43,538 bases of DNA from positions 1 to 43,538 of the forward strand of contig JAAZLQ010000398.1 in NCBI GenBank assembly GCA_012799255.1, written 5' to 3'. Made by a program: the position numbers and the translations under genes. The stretch comes from Bacillota bacterium. Lineage in GTDB: Bacteria > Bacillota_G > Limnochordia > DTU010. Under the pieces are notes generated by a model. The model searched no databases. It was not told where the DNA came from and was given only the letters and a program-made list of their open reading frames with translations. Below, piece by piece: positions 33,353 through 41,417 of the stretch (position 1 is its first letter; every line of letters starts with the position of its first letter).

Positions 33353-34213
33353 CTACCTTCGGCGTAATTTGGGGTTGGAGATCTCATCGATCGCGAAGTT
33401 TAATAAGGCCAGTGAAGTTCCCAGTAAACCAATGGCCAACCCCGGTGGTAAGAACCACCACCAAGCTCCGTACAGTAGTGCCGCACTATTTTGGGCCCAG
33501 TATAACTGGGTACCCCAGCTGATCACGGTTAAGTCACCCAATCCCAAAAATGACAATGATGCTTCGCCTAAAACGGCAGCAACGGTGGAAGTTAGAAACG
33601 TGGCCATCACTAAAGGAATAATATTGGGCAGAATCTCTCTGAACACAATTACTATGGGCCGCTCGCCCAACACCTCGGCTGCTTGTACGTATTCTCTTTG
33701 CCTGACTGAGAGAACTTGAGCACGGATCACCCTAGCCCCCCATGCCCAGCCTGTTATGGCCAAAACTAATACAATTGGCATAATGCCCTCGACAGTGATA
33801 TAGGTAGCTATCACGATAATTAGCACCAAAGTGGGAAGCACCAAGAAAATGTTGATGATAAACGAGATCACATCATCCACCCAACCACCAAAATAGCCTG
33901 CCGCCAAGCCAACCGTGAGTGAAATAAAGGTGGTTAGCAACCCAGTAGATAAGCCAATAAGCAAACTTGTACGGGTTCCATAGATAAATTGAGAAAAGAT
34001 ATCATAACTTGTCTGAGTAGTACCTAAAAGGTGGTCCCTACTAATGGGAGCACGTGCCGGAAATCTACGACCATCTTCGCCCCGGTTTTGGTGTGAACCA
34101 TAGGGGGCAATTAGAGGAGCAAATACCGCCACCAAAACAAAAGTAAGTAAAATGATCAAACCTAACAAGGCCTTTTTGTTGGACAAAAATAGACCAGCAA
34201 AGTCGCGCATCAT
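33353..34213 (-). CDS. Oligopeptide-type ABC transporter permease (OppC-like), salvage operon
   Basis: A 286-residue permease of normal OppC length with six membrane segments, the LLGTTQTSYDIFSQFIYGTR loop after TM1 and the EAA loop AAEVLGERPIVIVFREILPN. It overlaps the OppB-like gene by 4 bases. It lacks the long insertion seen in the other OppC-like permease of the window. Confidence 0.93.
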   Translation of the reverse strand: MMRDFAGLFLSNKKALLGLIILLTFVLVAVFAPLIAPYGSHQNRGEDGRRFPARAPISRDHLLGTTQTSYDIFSQFIYGTRTSLLIGLSTGLLTTFISLTVGLAAGYFGGWVDDVISFIINIFLVLPTLVLIIVIATYITVEGIMPIVLVLAITGWAWGARVIRAQVLSVRQREYVQAAEVLGERPIVIVFREILPNIIPLVMATFLTSTVAAVLGEASLSFLGLGDLTVISWGTQLYWAQNSAALLYGAWWWFLPPGLAIGLLGTSLALLNFAIDEISNPKLRRR

Positions 34214-35196
34214 TTGGAAGCACCTCCCCTTACCCTTGGATCCAAAGCCATAATGGCCAGGTCAGCCAAAAAGTTGGCGCTTAACACAGCTATAGAAATA
34301 AAGAGGAAGATACCTTGGATTAAGGGGTAATCTCGCTGTTGGGTAGCTTGATAAAACATAAACCCAACACCCGGATAGGAAAACACCATCTCGGTCATCA
34401 AGCTACCACCCACCACAAATCCTAGTTGCATGGCAAAACCTGTGATCGAAGGTAGAATTGCATTGCGGGCTGCGTAGTTGTACTTTATCCTGAGACGAGA
34501 TAGTCCCTTAGCTTCCGCCACAGTAATGTAGTCTTCTGCTAAGACATTGAACATGTTGTTTCGCATTAGAAGAATCCAATACCCAAGAGAAGTGATGGCA
34601 ATGGTCATGGCTGGTAAGAAACCATGAGAAATGACCGAGCGCACAAACTCCCAGGATGCCCGATTCATAATGGACGAACTAGCTCCCCCTCCCAACGGAA
34701 AGATGGGATTCTTAAAGGAGAAGAAGTATACGAGAACTAAGCCAAACCAGAAAAACGGAAAAGAACGGATGAATAAAAAGGCACCTAAGATTACAGAAGA
34801 TAGAGATCGATCCCGTTTCCAAGCTATTTCGGTTCCTAGTAAGGTTCCGAAAATGAAACTTATTATGGTTGCAAGTCCTACTAAACCTAAAGTCCAGGGA
34901 ACAGCACGCTCAAGCACGGTGCTAACTCCGGCAGGATAGTGACTTACCGATATTCCCAAGTCGCCGCGGAGCAGATTACGGAAGTAAATACCAAACTGTT
35001 GGATGAGGTTTAGGTCCGTATCCCCGCCAAATGCTGCCCGAATCGCGTGCTCAGCTGCAGCATCCATATTACCCAGCTTATGGATCAGCACAGTGGCGGG
35101 ATCCCCAGGCATTAAGCGCGGGAGTACGAAATTAATTACAATAGCGATAAAAATGGCTAGAACAAACCACATTAGCTTCCGAATGAAATATTTCAT
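34210..35196 (-). CDS. Oligopeptide-type ABC transporter permease (OppB-like), salvage operon
   Basis: A 328-residue permease with an N-terminal membrane segment (MWFVLAIFIAIVINFVLPRL), the PGDPATVLIHKLG loop, five further segments and the EAA loop TVAEAKGLSRLRIKYNYAARN. It begins 52 bases after the binding-protein gene; a strong hairpin fills that gap. Confidence 0.93.
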   Translation of the reverse strand: MKYFIRKLMWFVLAIFIAIVINFVLPRLMPGDPATVLIHKLGNMDAAAEHAIRAAFGGDTDLNLIQQFGIYFRNLLRGDLGISVSHYPAGVSTVLERAVPWTLGLVGLATIISFIFGTLLGTEIAWKRDRSLSSVILGAFLFIRSFPFFWFGLVLVYFFSFKNPIFPLGGGASSSIMNRASWEFVRSVISHGFLPAMTIAITSLGYWILLMRNNMFNVLAEDYITVAEAKGLSRLRIKYNYAARNAILPSITGFAMQLGFVVGGSLMTEMVFSYPGVGFMFYQATQQRDYPLIQGIFLFISIAVLSANFLADLAIMALDPRVRGGASK

Positions 35197-35215
35197 GTGC
35201 CCACCTCGCCTTGGT

Positions 35216-35242
35216 AAATCCCCCAGCTGAGCTGGGGGATTT
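35216..35242 (-). promoter_or_regulatory. Strong stem-loop between binding-protein and permease genes of the salvage operon
   Basis: AAATCCCCCAGCT and AGCTGGGGGATTT are perfectly complementary around a single central base. On the minus strand no T-run follows the stem; the T-rich stretch is on the plus side, where no gene ends. It is therefore probably not the end of the operon but an mRNA stabiliser or partial attenuator, as in the other transporter unit. Confidence 0.6.
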
Positions 35243-35248
35243 AATTTT

Positions 35249-36916
35249 TTACTTCACTGGCTGGAGATTCAAGAAAATCAGCATCTTACCCATGCCAGCT
35301 GCTTGTGGATCTACATAAGGATTGTCAGCATTGGGCCATCCGGTGAAGTTCCGAGTTGAATATTGGAACCACACAGGGTTAAAGAACAACGGCACCATTG
35401 GTGTATCCTTCATAAACTCGTAGATCACCTTACTCATTAGCTCCGCCTGCTCTTCTGAATCAGTGCTACGCCTGAAGGCGTCTAATGCCTCATCCACGAT
35501 GGGATTCCTGTAGCGAACCTGCGAGTGGCTAGCGGCTGCTTGACCCACAGGCGCATAGTGACGGGAGTGCAGAATATTGTCAGACTGGAAGAAAGCGGAC
35601 GAGCCGGACGTTGCATAACCCATGGACATCTGATAATCACCGTTGATTAAATTGTCCATAAATGGTGATGGCCACGCTCTTTGAGCCACACGGGCATTGA
35701 TGCCAATGGCGGCTAACTGTTCACTAATAACGTCTGTGGCAATAATCCAGTCGCTCCATCCGGTTGGAACATACAGGTCAAAGGACAACTCCACGCCGTC
35801 TTTTTCCATAATGCCAGCACTGTTGCGACGATATCCTTCTGCCTCCAAGAGAGCGATGGCACCGGCCGGATCGAATCCAGGATCAAGTGCTCTAGCTTCG
35901 TCTGATACCCAGTGCAAGAAACCACGCTTTACTCCAGAACTGTCTGCAGGTTGTGCTCCTGAGTCCATAATCATGGTAATCTCTTCTTGATCAATTGCCA
36001 TGGCCACAGCCCTGCGGACATTGGCGTTATTAAACGGTTCTACATCATTGTTCAAGCTGAGATAGACAATATTTCCTTCTGGCAACCAATAGTGATTATG
36101 TTCTGGATTTGCAGCAACATAAAGTTGATCGATGTTAGCGATGAAATAGCCGCCCCAGTCAACTTCACCATTGATGATTTTCATTGCTGCTTGCTCGTTG
36201 CCTGTGGCTCCAATATATTGCACCCCATCAATATAGGGTAAGGGCTGACCATCTGCACCAATTTGCCAATAGTTTGGATTACGGGTGAGGCTATAAGAGA
36301 ACTCACTGAAACTTCCATCCACAAACATGAATGGACCCGTACCTACAGGGTTCTCGTTTCCAGTCCATTCACTGGGATTCTCAATATGAGCCCAAATGTG
36401 CTCAGGTACCATGTAAACCTCAGCTACCCTGGTTAAGATAGGTACATTCACACTGTCAAAAGTGAGCCTAACCGTATAGTCATCGAGTTTTTCAACAGCC
36501 AACAACCCCTGTTGCCAAATACCCGAGCGGTCAAGGGCTGCATTACTCTTTGCTAAGTTAAAGGTAAATAGAACGTCATCTGCATCAAATTTCTCGCCAT
36601 CATTCCAATATACGTTCTCTTCTAAGAAGAGAGTGAGAGTTGTTAAATCCTCTCCCCACTCATATCCCTTGGCCAGCCATGGTAAGATTTGTCCTGTGTA
36701 GTTGTTACTTACCAAGAGGGTTTCGTAAAAGTGTCCCAATGTGGTTTGCAGTGCATTTGGTGAAAACGGGTTAAAGTTCTTCACCAACACACCTTGCCTA
36801 CCCTCAGTTACTTTGACGATACCACCGCGTCTTACAGTCTCGTTGCTGAAGACTGGAACGGCCAAAGCAACCACTAATAAGGTGACAACCAATACTATCA
36901 ATCTGGATTTTCGCAT
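35249..36916 (-). CDS. ABC transporter substrate-binding protein, family 5, salvage operon
   Basis: A 555-residue secreted binding protein. The signal peptide (RLIVLVVTLLVVALAVPVFS) again lacks a lipobox Cys. SBP_5 motifs include TLFLEENVYWNDGEKFDADD and ENPVGTGPFMF. It lies directly after nagZ (89-base gap) and before its permeases and ATPases, so its ligand is probably a peptidoglycan fragment or amino-sugar oligosaccharide rather than a plain peptide; that is inference. The ATG at 36916 has GAGGAGG 6 bases upstream; a TTG six bases earlier is the alternative. Confidence 0.92.
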   Translation of the reverse strand: MRKSRLIVLVVTLLVVALAVPVFSNETVRRGGIVKVTEGRQGVLVKNFNPFSPNALQTTLGHFYETLLVSNNYTGQILPWLAKGYEWGEDLTTLTLFLEENVYWNDGEKFDADDVLFTFNLAKSNAALDRSGIWQQGLLAVEKLDDYTVRLTFDSVNVPILTRVAEVYMVPEHIWAHIENPSEWTGNENPVGTGPFMFVDGSFSEFSYSLTRNPNYWQIGADGQPLPYIDGVQYIGATGNEQAAMKIINGEVDWGGYFIANIDQLYVAANPEHNHYWLPEGNIVYLSLNNDVEPFNNANVRRAVAMAIDQEEITMIMDSGAQPADSSGVKRGFLHWVSDEARALDPGFDPAGAIALLEAEGYRRNSAGIMEKDGVELSFDLYVPTGWSDWIIATDVISEQLAAIGINARVAQRAWPSPFMDNLINGDYQMSMGYATSGSSAFFQSDNILHSRHYAPVGQAAASHSQVRYRNPIVDEALDAFRRSTDSEEQAELMSKVIYEFMKDTPMVPLFFNPVWFQYSTRNFTGWPNADNPYVDPQAAGMGKMLIFLNLQPVK

Positions 36917-36936
36917 AGTCAACCTCCTCTTTATTG

Positions 36937-36964
36937 ATCTTAAAACTACCGATTAACAGAGCAA
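36937..36964 (-). promoter_or_regulatory. Possible internal promoter before the binding-protein gene
   Basis: TTGCTC (36959-36964), a 16-base spacer and TAAGAT (36937-36942) lie in the 89-base gap after nagZ. The match is moderate; it would allow extra expression of the transporter. Confidence 0.35.
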
Positions 36965-37005
36965 CTAATAGGTTTTGACCTGGTTAACTACTTCTCACCT
37001 CCCCA

Positions 37006-38598
37006 TTATTGGTTTAGGCCAGGTATTGAAACAGGCAATCTGCCTGTGGCGCTATATCGCCCTAAGAGTATTTGAGCCACTTCCTCCCAAACTAACGGCC
37101 GACTGCCATAAGCCGCTACGTAAGTAGGTATATTCGGAAAAGCCTGAAGCTCATAAGGGGTACGTGTCCCAACTGCAATAACCCGATCGTGCTGGCTAAT
37201 TAAGCTTTGCACCAACTTGAGTTGGCTCGGATTCAGATGAGCATCTCCTGTCGCGACAACAACCTTGTTACACGCTTGGGCTCTCGCCAAGACTGCTTCC
37301 TCTTCTTGGGGAGAAACGGTCAAGTTGACCACGATGTTTTCCATCTGAGGTAAACCATTGTTCGTTAGTGCTTTAGCCAAGTTCCCCATGTCTACCAGAA
37401 CATCTTCTGCTAACGTTGCTGCACTTGCGTTGAACTCCACTACTAGTACCCGTTCGTTCCCTAGAGGCAGACTGAAAGGAACATCCTTAACCAAGGTAAT
37501 ACTGTTGCGGATTGCGTCCCTCATAACCTGCATATGCTCAGATGAACCCACAACCCCAAGGTCCACCTCCTCAGGTGAACTATCCAACAGTCTAAAGCGC
37601 TCTTTGGCTTTCATAACCCTCTCCACAGACTCATCGATGCGTTGTTCAGAAATCCTTCCCGACTTCACCGCCGCTACCAATGCATCGAAGGCTTGCTGCT
37701 GTAGTTCTTCAGTATGACTGATCAACACTAGATCGGCACCAGCCTCGATGGTCATCACAGCAGCTTCCACCGTTCCAAATGTGCCTTTAATCGCCATCAT
37801 TTCCATGCAATCAGTCATAATCAGACCGTCAAAGCCCAACTCTTCACGCAGAAGCTTAGTTAAGACTTGGTAGGATAGGGTTGCTGGCAATCCCTCAACT
37901 GGTTCGATTGCGGGAAACACCACATGGGCCGTCATAATCGCGGCTACACCCTCTTCTATCGCTGCTCTAAATGGAAGCAACTCCACCCTTTCAAGCCTTC
38001 CACGATCATGTGCAATCACTGGTAAATCATGGTGGGAATCAAGGTTTGTATCTCCATGACCCGGAAAGTGTTTGGCCACAGCCGCCACGTTTTTTTGATA
38101 TCCACGAATTGCCGCAGCACCTAGAGCCGCAACCGTATGAGGATCTTCACCGAAGGATCGGACACCAATCACTGGGTTCTCAGGATTGCTGTTTACGTCT
38201 ACCACGGGAGCCAGATTCATATTGACACCTGTAGCTCGAAGTTCCTGACCCGACACTTGACACACCTTTTCGGTGTATTCCTCGCTGCCGCATGCCCCTA
38301 GAGCCATGGCACTGGGAGCTACGGCCACCCCATTTGTCAAACGGGCAACGGTACCTCCCTCTTGATCCGTGGCGATAAAAAGGCCTGCCCCACTTGGTGA
38401 GTCTTTAGTAAGTTCCTGTAACTCCCGATTAAGTTCCGCTAATTGCTGCACATTACTAACATTGCGGGCAAAATGAATTACTCCGCCTAAATTATGCTCG
38501 GTAATAAACCGTTTGATAAAAGGAGTTACCTTAGTATCACTAAACCCAAACATCAGCAACTGACCAATTTTCGCCTCTAAGGTCATCGATTTAACCAT
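37006..38598 (-). CDS. nagZ: Beta-N-acetylhexosaminidase (GH3, NagZ-type)
   Basis: A 530-residue glycoside hydrolase family 3 enzyme. The NagZ hallmark KHFPGHGDTNLDSHHDLP carries the His-Asp general acid/base pair, and the nucleophile Asp is in LIMTDCMEMMAIKG. A second C-terminal alpha/beta domain makes it the two-domain type of Bacillota. It removes GlcNAc from GlcNAc-(anhydro)MurNAc and muropeptides. No signal peptide is present, so it acts in the cytoplasm on imported fragments, unlike the secreted Bacillus NagZ. It starts 20 bases after anmK. Confidence 0.94.
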   Translation of the reverse strand: MVKSMTLEAKIGQLLMFGFSDTKVTPFIKRFITEHNLGGVIHFARNVSNVQQLAELNRELQELTKDSPSGAGLFIATDQEGGTVARLTNGVAVAPSAMALGACGSEEYTEKVCQVSGQELRATGVNMNLAPVVDVNSNPENPVIGVRSFGEDPHTVAALGAAAIRGYQKNVAAVAKHFPGHGDTNLDSHHDLPVIAHDRGRLERVELLPFRAAIEEGVAAIMTAHVVFPAIEPVEGLPATLSYQVLTKLLREELGFDGLIMTDCMEMMAIKGTFGTVEAAVMTIEAGADLVLISHTEELQQQAFDALVAAVKSGRISEQRIDESVERVMKAKERFRLLDSSPEEVDLGVVGSSEHMQVMRDAIRNSITLVKDVPFSLPLGNERVLVVEFNASAATLAEDVLVDMGNLAKALTNNGLPQMENIVVNLTVSPQEEEAVLARAQACNKVVVATGDAHLNPSQLKLVQSLISQHDRVIAVGTRTPYELQAFPNIPTYVAAYGSRPLVWEEVAQILLGRYSATGRLPVSIPGLNQ

Positions 38599-38618
38599 TA
38601 CATCACCTAATCGCTTTT

Positions 38619-39752
38619 TTATACTTGCAGTTGGTTAGCATTTGGATAACAGACCTTCCCAAGAACTCCTGGTTGAGCCCCGGTTGCCTCGGGAACATTG
38701 TTTACCTGGCGGCGCAGTGTTGCCTGGGCCAAGAAGGCAAAAGCAATCGCTTCTTTGGCGTCCCCCGAAATACCCACATCTTCATGGGTGACAACGGGAA
38801 TTTGCAACAACTCACGGAGCCAGCTTAATAAAGTCGGATTGTAGCTCCCGCCTCCCCCGACTATTACCTGGTTAAGTGAGCAATAGGGAAAGATAAACCG
38901 TTCATACTGATCCGCGATACTATGGGCGGTAAAAGCAGTCACAGTCGCCACAAGATCTGCTGGAGCAAGAGAGCAATTCTTCACTAAATCCTGGGAAAAC
39001 TGCTTACCGAAGACTTCTCTTCCTGTTGTTTTCGGCGGATCCTCTGCGAAGTAAGGATGGGCCAATAAGTTCGCAAGCAGTTCTCCATCTACCCTACCCT
39101 TAGCTGCCAATTCACCGTTTCGATCATACTTCAGCTTGCCCTCACTAATAATCTCAACCACACCGTCAATGATCATGTTGCCAGGACCGGTATCAAAGGC
39201 AATTGCTGGTAAAGCGCTACTCTCGGTAGTTACAACCGTTACATTACCAATGCCACCTATATTCTGCACACCAACTGGTGCTAAGTGCCCAAACGTGATT
39301 CGGTCAAAGTAGGGTACTAAGGGAGCTCCCTGACCACCTAAGGCGATATCTGCCGGGCGAAAGTCCCCAACCGTCACTATGCCGGTCCGGTTTGCAATAA
39401 CTGAGGGTTCACCGATCTGTAGAGTGGAATGACCTGGAATATGATAAATTGTCTGTCCATGGGAACCAACAAAATCAATCTGGGCTAGCTCCGTTCCCGA
39501 ACGTTCTGCCAAACTAATCACTGCTTGCGCAAAAAGTTCCCCTAATTCCATATTAGCCCAGCAGATTTCTTCCACATTTGCCGTTCTGGGATCGCATAAG
39601 CCTAGGATGTATTCTCTTTGTTCACTGGTAAAGGGCTGAGTAAAAAAGTCGATGAGTTCGAAACTGTTATCTTCGTAGATTCTAACTAGTGCCGCATCAA
39701 TTCCATCAATGGAAGTTCCGGACATTAATCCCACCGCTAACTCGTAGTTCAT
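38619..39752 (-). CDS. anmK: Anhydro-N-acetylmuramic acid kinase
   Basis: A 377-residue sugar kinase of the ASKHA fold. It opens the 1,6-anhydro ring of anhydroMurNAc while phosphorylating it to MurNAc-6-P. Family motifs are GLMSGTSIDGIDAALV at the N-terminus, GSHGQTIYHIPG, IAFDTGPGNMIIDG and VIVGGGGSYNPTLL. It lies between nagZ and murQ, the enzymes before and after it in the pathway. The ATG has GGGAGGGA at good spacing. Confidence 0.96.
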   Translation of the reverse strand: MNYELAVGLMSGTSIDGIDAALVRIYEDNSFELIDFFTQPFTSEQREYILGLCDPRTANVEEICWANMELGELFAQAVISLAERSGTELAQIDFVGSHGQTIYHIPGHSTLQIGEPSVIANRTGIVTVGDFRPADIALGGQGAPLVPYFDRITFGHLAPVGVQNIGGIGNVTVVTTESSALPAIAFDTGPGNMIIDGVVEIISEGKLKYDRNGELAAKGRVDGELLANLLAHPYFAEDPPKTTGREVFGKQFSQDLVKNCSLAPADLVATVTAFTAHSIADQYERFIFPYCSLNQVIVGGGGSYNPTLLSWLRELLQIPVVTHEDVGISGDAKEAIAFAFLAQATLRRQVNNVPEATGAQPGVLGKVCYPNANQLQV

Positions 39753-39786
39753 CTCTAGTCCCTCCCCAAAAGAAATCTGGTCACCG

Positions 39787-40701
39787 CTATTGCTTACCGG
39801 CGAGCTTTATTGCTTCAGTCACAAATCCTTCACTATCGACTAGTAGCTGCATTGCTTGTGGAAAATCACAGTTGGCCTTCAACATCACTATTGATGCCTT
39901 AATATTACCCTGGGATTGTTCTAAAGCTTCTTGGGCTCGCTGTAGATTCATTCCGGTGGCATCCATGACAATCCGTTCCGCACGACGGCGTAACTTTTCA
40001 TTTGTCGGTTGCATATCTACCATCAGATTTTGATAGACCTTTCCCAAGCGGATCATGGTCACTGTACTCAGGATGTTTAGCACCAACTTCTGGGCGGTTC
40101 CAGCCTTCATTCTTGTAGAACCAGTTATTACCTCTGGACCAACCACTGGAGCGATAACGATATCAGCTACTTGGTGCATGGGGGTTTCGCGATTGCAGGT
40201 GAGACCAATCTTCCTCATCCCCACTTCTGTTGCCTTCTCCAACGCTCCCATCACATAGGGTGTACGTCCGCTTGCACTAATTCCGATAACCACGTCCAAG
40301 GGACTTGGATTTTCAGCCATGAGGTCGCTAACGCCAGCTTGATAATTATCTTCTGCCGCTTCTACAGGATGGAACATGGCGATCTCACCGCCAGCTATTT
40401 TGGCCTTAAAGACATCCTCACCCACCCCAAACGTAGGAAGAAGTTCAGCAGCATCGAGGACCCCTAAGCGCCCACTCGTTCCTGAGCCCATGTAAAACAC
40501 CCGTCCGCCTTTTTTTAAGGAGTCGATCATCAATTCTACAGCCTTAACCATCTGATCCGCTTCTGCGTGAACAGCTTGCACAGCTTTCTGATCCTCTTCA
40601 CAGATTAGGTTGATAACCTCCCCAATGGGCAACTCATCAATGTTCATGGAAGCTGTATTGCGTGTTTCTGTCACCAGACTATCGAGTTTAATCTTATTCA
40701 C
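39787..40701 (-). CDS. murQ: N-acetylmuramic acid 6-phosphate etherase
   Basis: A 304-residue SIS-domain lyase that cleaves the lactyl ether of MurNAc-6-P, giving GlcNAc-6-P and D-lactate. Signatures are VTETRNTASMNIDELP, the phosphosugar-binding string YMGSGTSGRLGVLDAAELLP (with the conserved Glu), GISASGRTPYV and GSTRMKAGTAQKLVLN. GTG at 40701 has GGAAGGAG at good spacing and gives the usual N-terminus; the frame extends upstream to 40740. It overlaps nanE by 8 bases. Its D-lactate product links it to the lactate dehydrogenase genes of the same operon. Confidence 0.96.
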   Translation of the reverse strand: MNKIKLDSLVTETRNTASMNIDELPIGEVINLICEEDQKAVQAVHAEADQMVKAVELMIDSLKKGGRVFYMGSGTSGRLGVLDAAELLPTFGVGEDVFKAKIAGGEIAMFHPVEAAEDNYQAGVSDLMAENPSPLDVVIGISASGRTPYVMGALEKATEVGMRKIGLTCNRETPMHQVADIVIAPVVGPEVITGSTRMKAGTAQKLVLNILSTVTMIRLGKVYQNLMVDMQPTNEKLRRRAERIVMDATGMNLQRAQEALEQSQGNIKASIVMLKANCDFPQAMQLLVDSEGFVTEAIKLAGKQ

Positions 40702-41413
40702 CAAAATCGCTCCTTCCGCTATTAAGGCGGTGTTTTTCATCTATACTCTCTACAAAATACCTAGTAATCCGATCCGGCATAGTAATCATTGTTCCAACAA
40801 CAACAGCCAAAGCACCACTATCCAGGGCACGAACGACCTGTTCTGGGGTGGAATACCGTCCTTCAGCAATAACAGGTATCCCTCGCCTGGCTATTTGGTG
40901 AACCAACTCAAGGTCTGGCTTCTCCCTATGTAATGTATGGGGAGTATAGCCTGATAAGGTTGTTGCCACTAAATCCGCGCCCGCCTTAACCGCTTCTTCC
41001 GCCTCTGCCAAGTTCGAAACATCTGCAATTACGCCCAACCCCAACTCTGTATGAATTCTCCAAATTAAGGTTTTTAGATCCGTACAGTTACCGATCCTGG
41101 GATTGGTGGCCTGGACTGCAATGATATCAGCCCCAGCTAAAGCCACTTCTTCTGCATGTTCAAAGCGGGGAGTAATATAGGTTTCTGCTCTATTTAATGT
41201 CTTGCTAAGACCAATTATGGGCAAGGACGTAACCTTACGCATCGCGGCAATGTTCTGGGCACCTTCCGCTCGTAAGCCTGCTGCTCCACCATGCTCAACC
41301 GATTGGGCGATGGCTGCAATAATCTGAGGATTATCCAGCGGTGTATTAGGTAAAGCCTGACAAGAGACAATGAGTTTACCAGTAACTTGACTTAAAAGGT
41401 TTTGAACATCCAC
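40694..41413 (-). CDS. nanE: Putative N-acetylmannosamine-6-phosphate 2-epimerase
   Basis: A 239-residue TIM-barrel epimerase interconverting ManNAc-6-P and GlcNAc-6-P. Motifs are GKLIVSCQALPNTPL at the N-terminus, GAAGLRAEG, TPRFEHAEEVALAGADIIAVQAT, VIADVSNLAEA and PVIAEGRYSTPEQVVRAL. GTG at 41413 with AAGGTGA upstream fits the family start; the frame opens at 41437. Its presence is unexpected, because ManNAc is not part of peptidoglycan. It may serve sialic acid or teichoic amino sugars, or an untested route. It lies 4 bases after the regulator gene. Confidence 0.93.
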   Translation of the reverse strand: MDVQNLLSQVTGKLIVSCQALPNTPLDNPQIIAAIAQSVEHGGAAGLRAEGAQNIAAMRKVTSLPIIGLSKTLNRAETYITPRFEHAEEVALAGADIIAVQATNPRIGNCTDLKTLIWRIHTELGLGVIADVSNLAEAEEAVKAGADLVATTLSGYTPHTLHREKPDLELVHQIARRGIPVIAEGRYSTPEQVVRALDSGALAVVVGTMITMPDRITRYFVESIDEKHRLNSGRSDFGE

Positions 41414-41417
41414 AGTC

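Noticed and set aside
35216..35242. Terminator ending the transcript after the second binding-protein gene.
   Set aside because: The T-run lies on the plus side of the stem; on the coding (minus) strand the stem is followed by ACCAAGGC.
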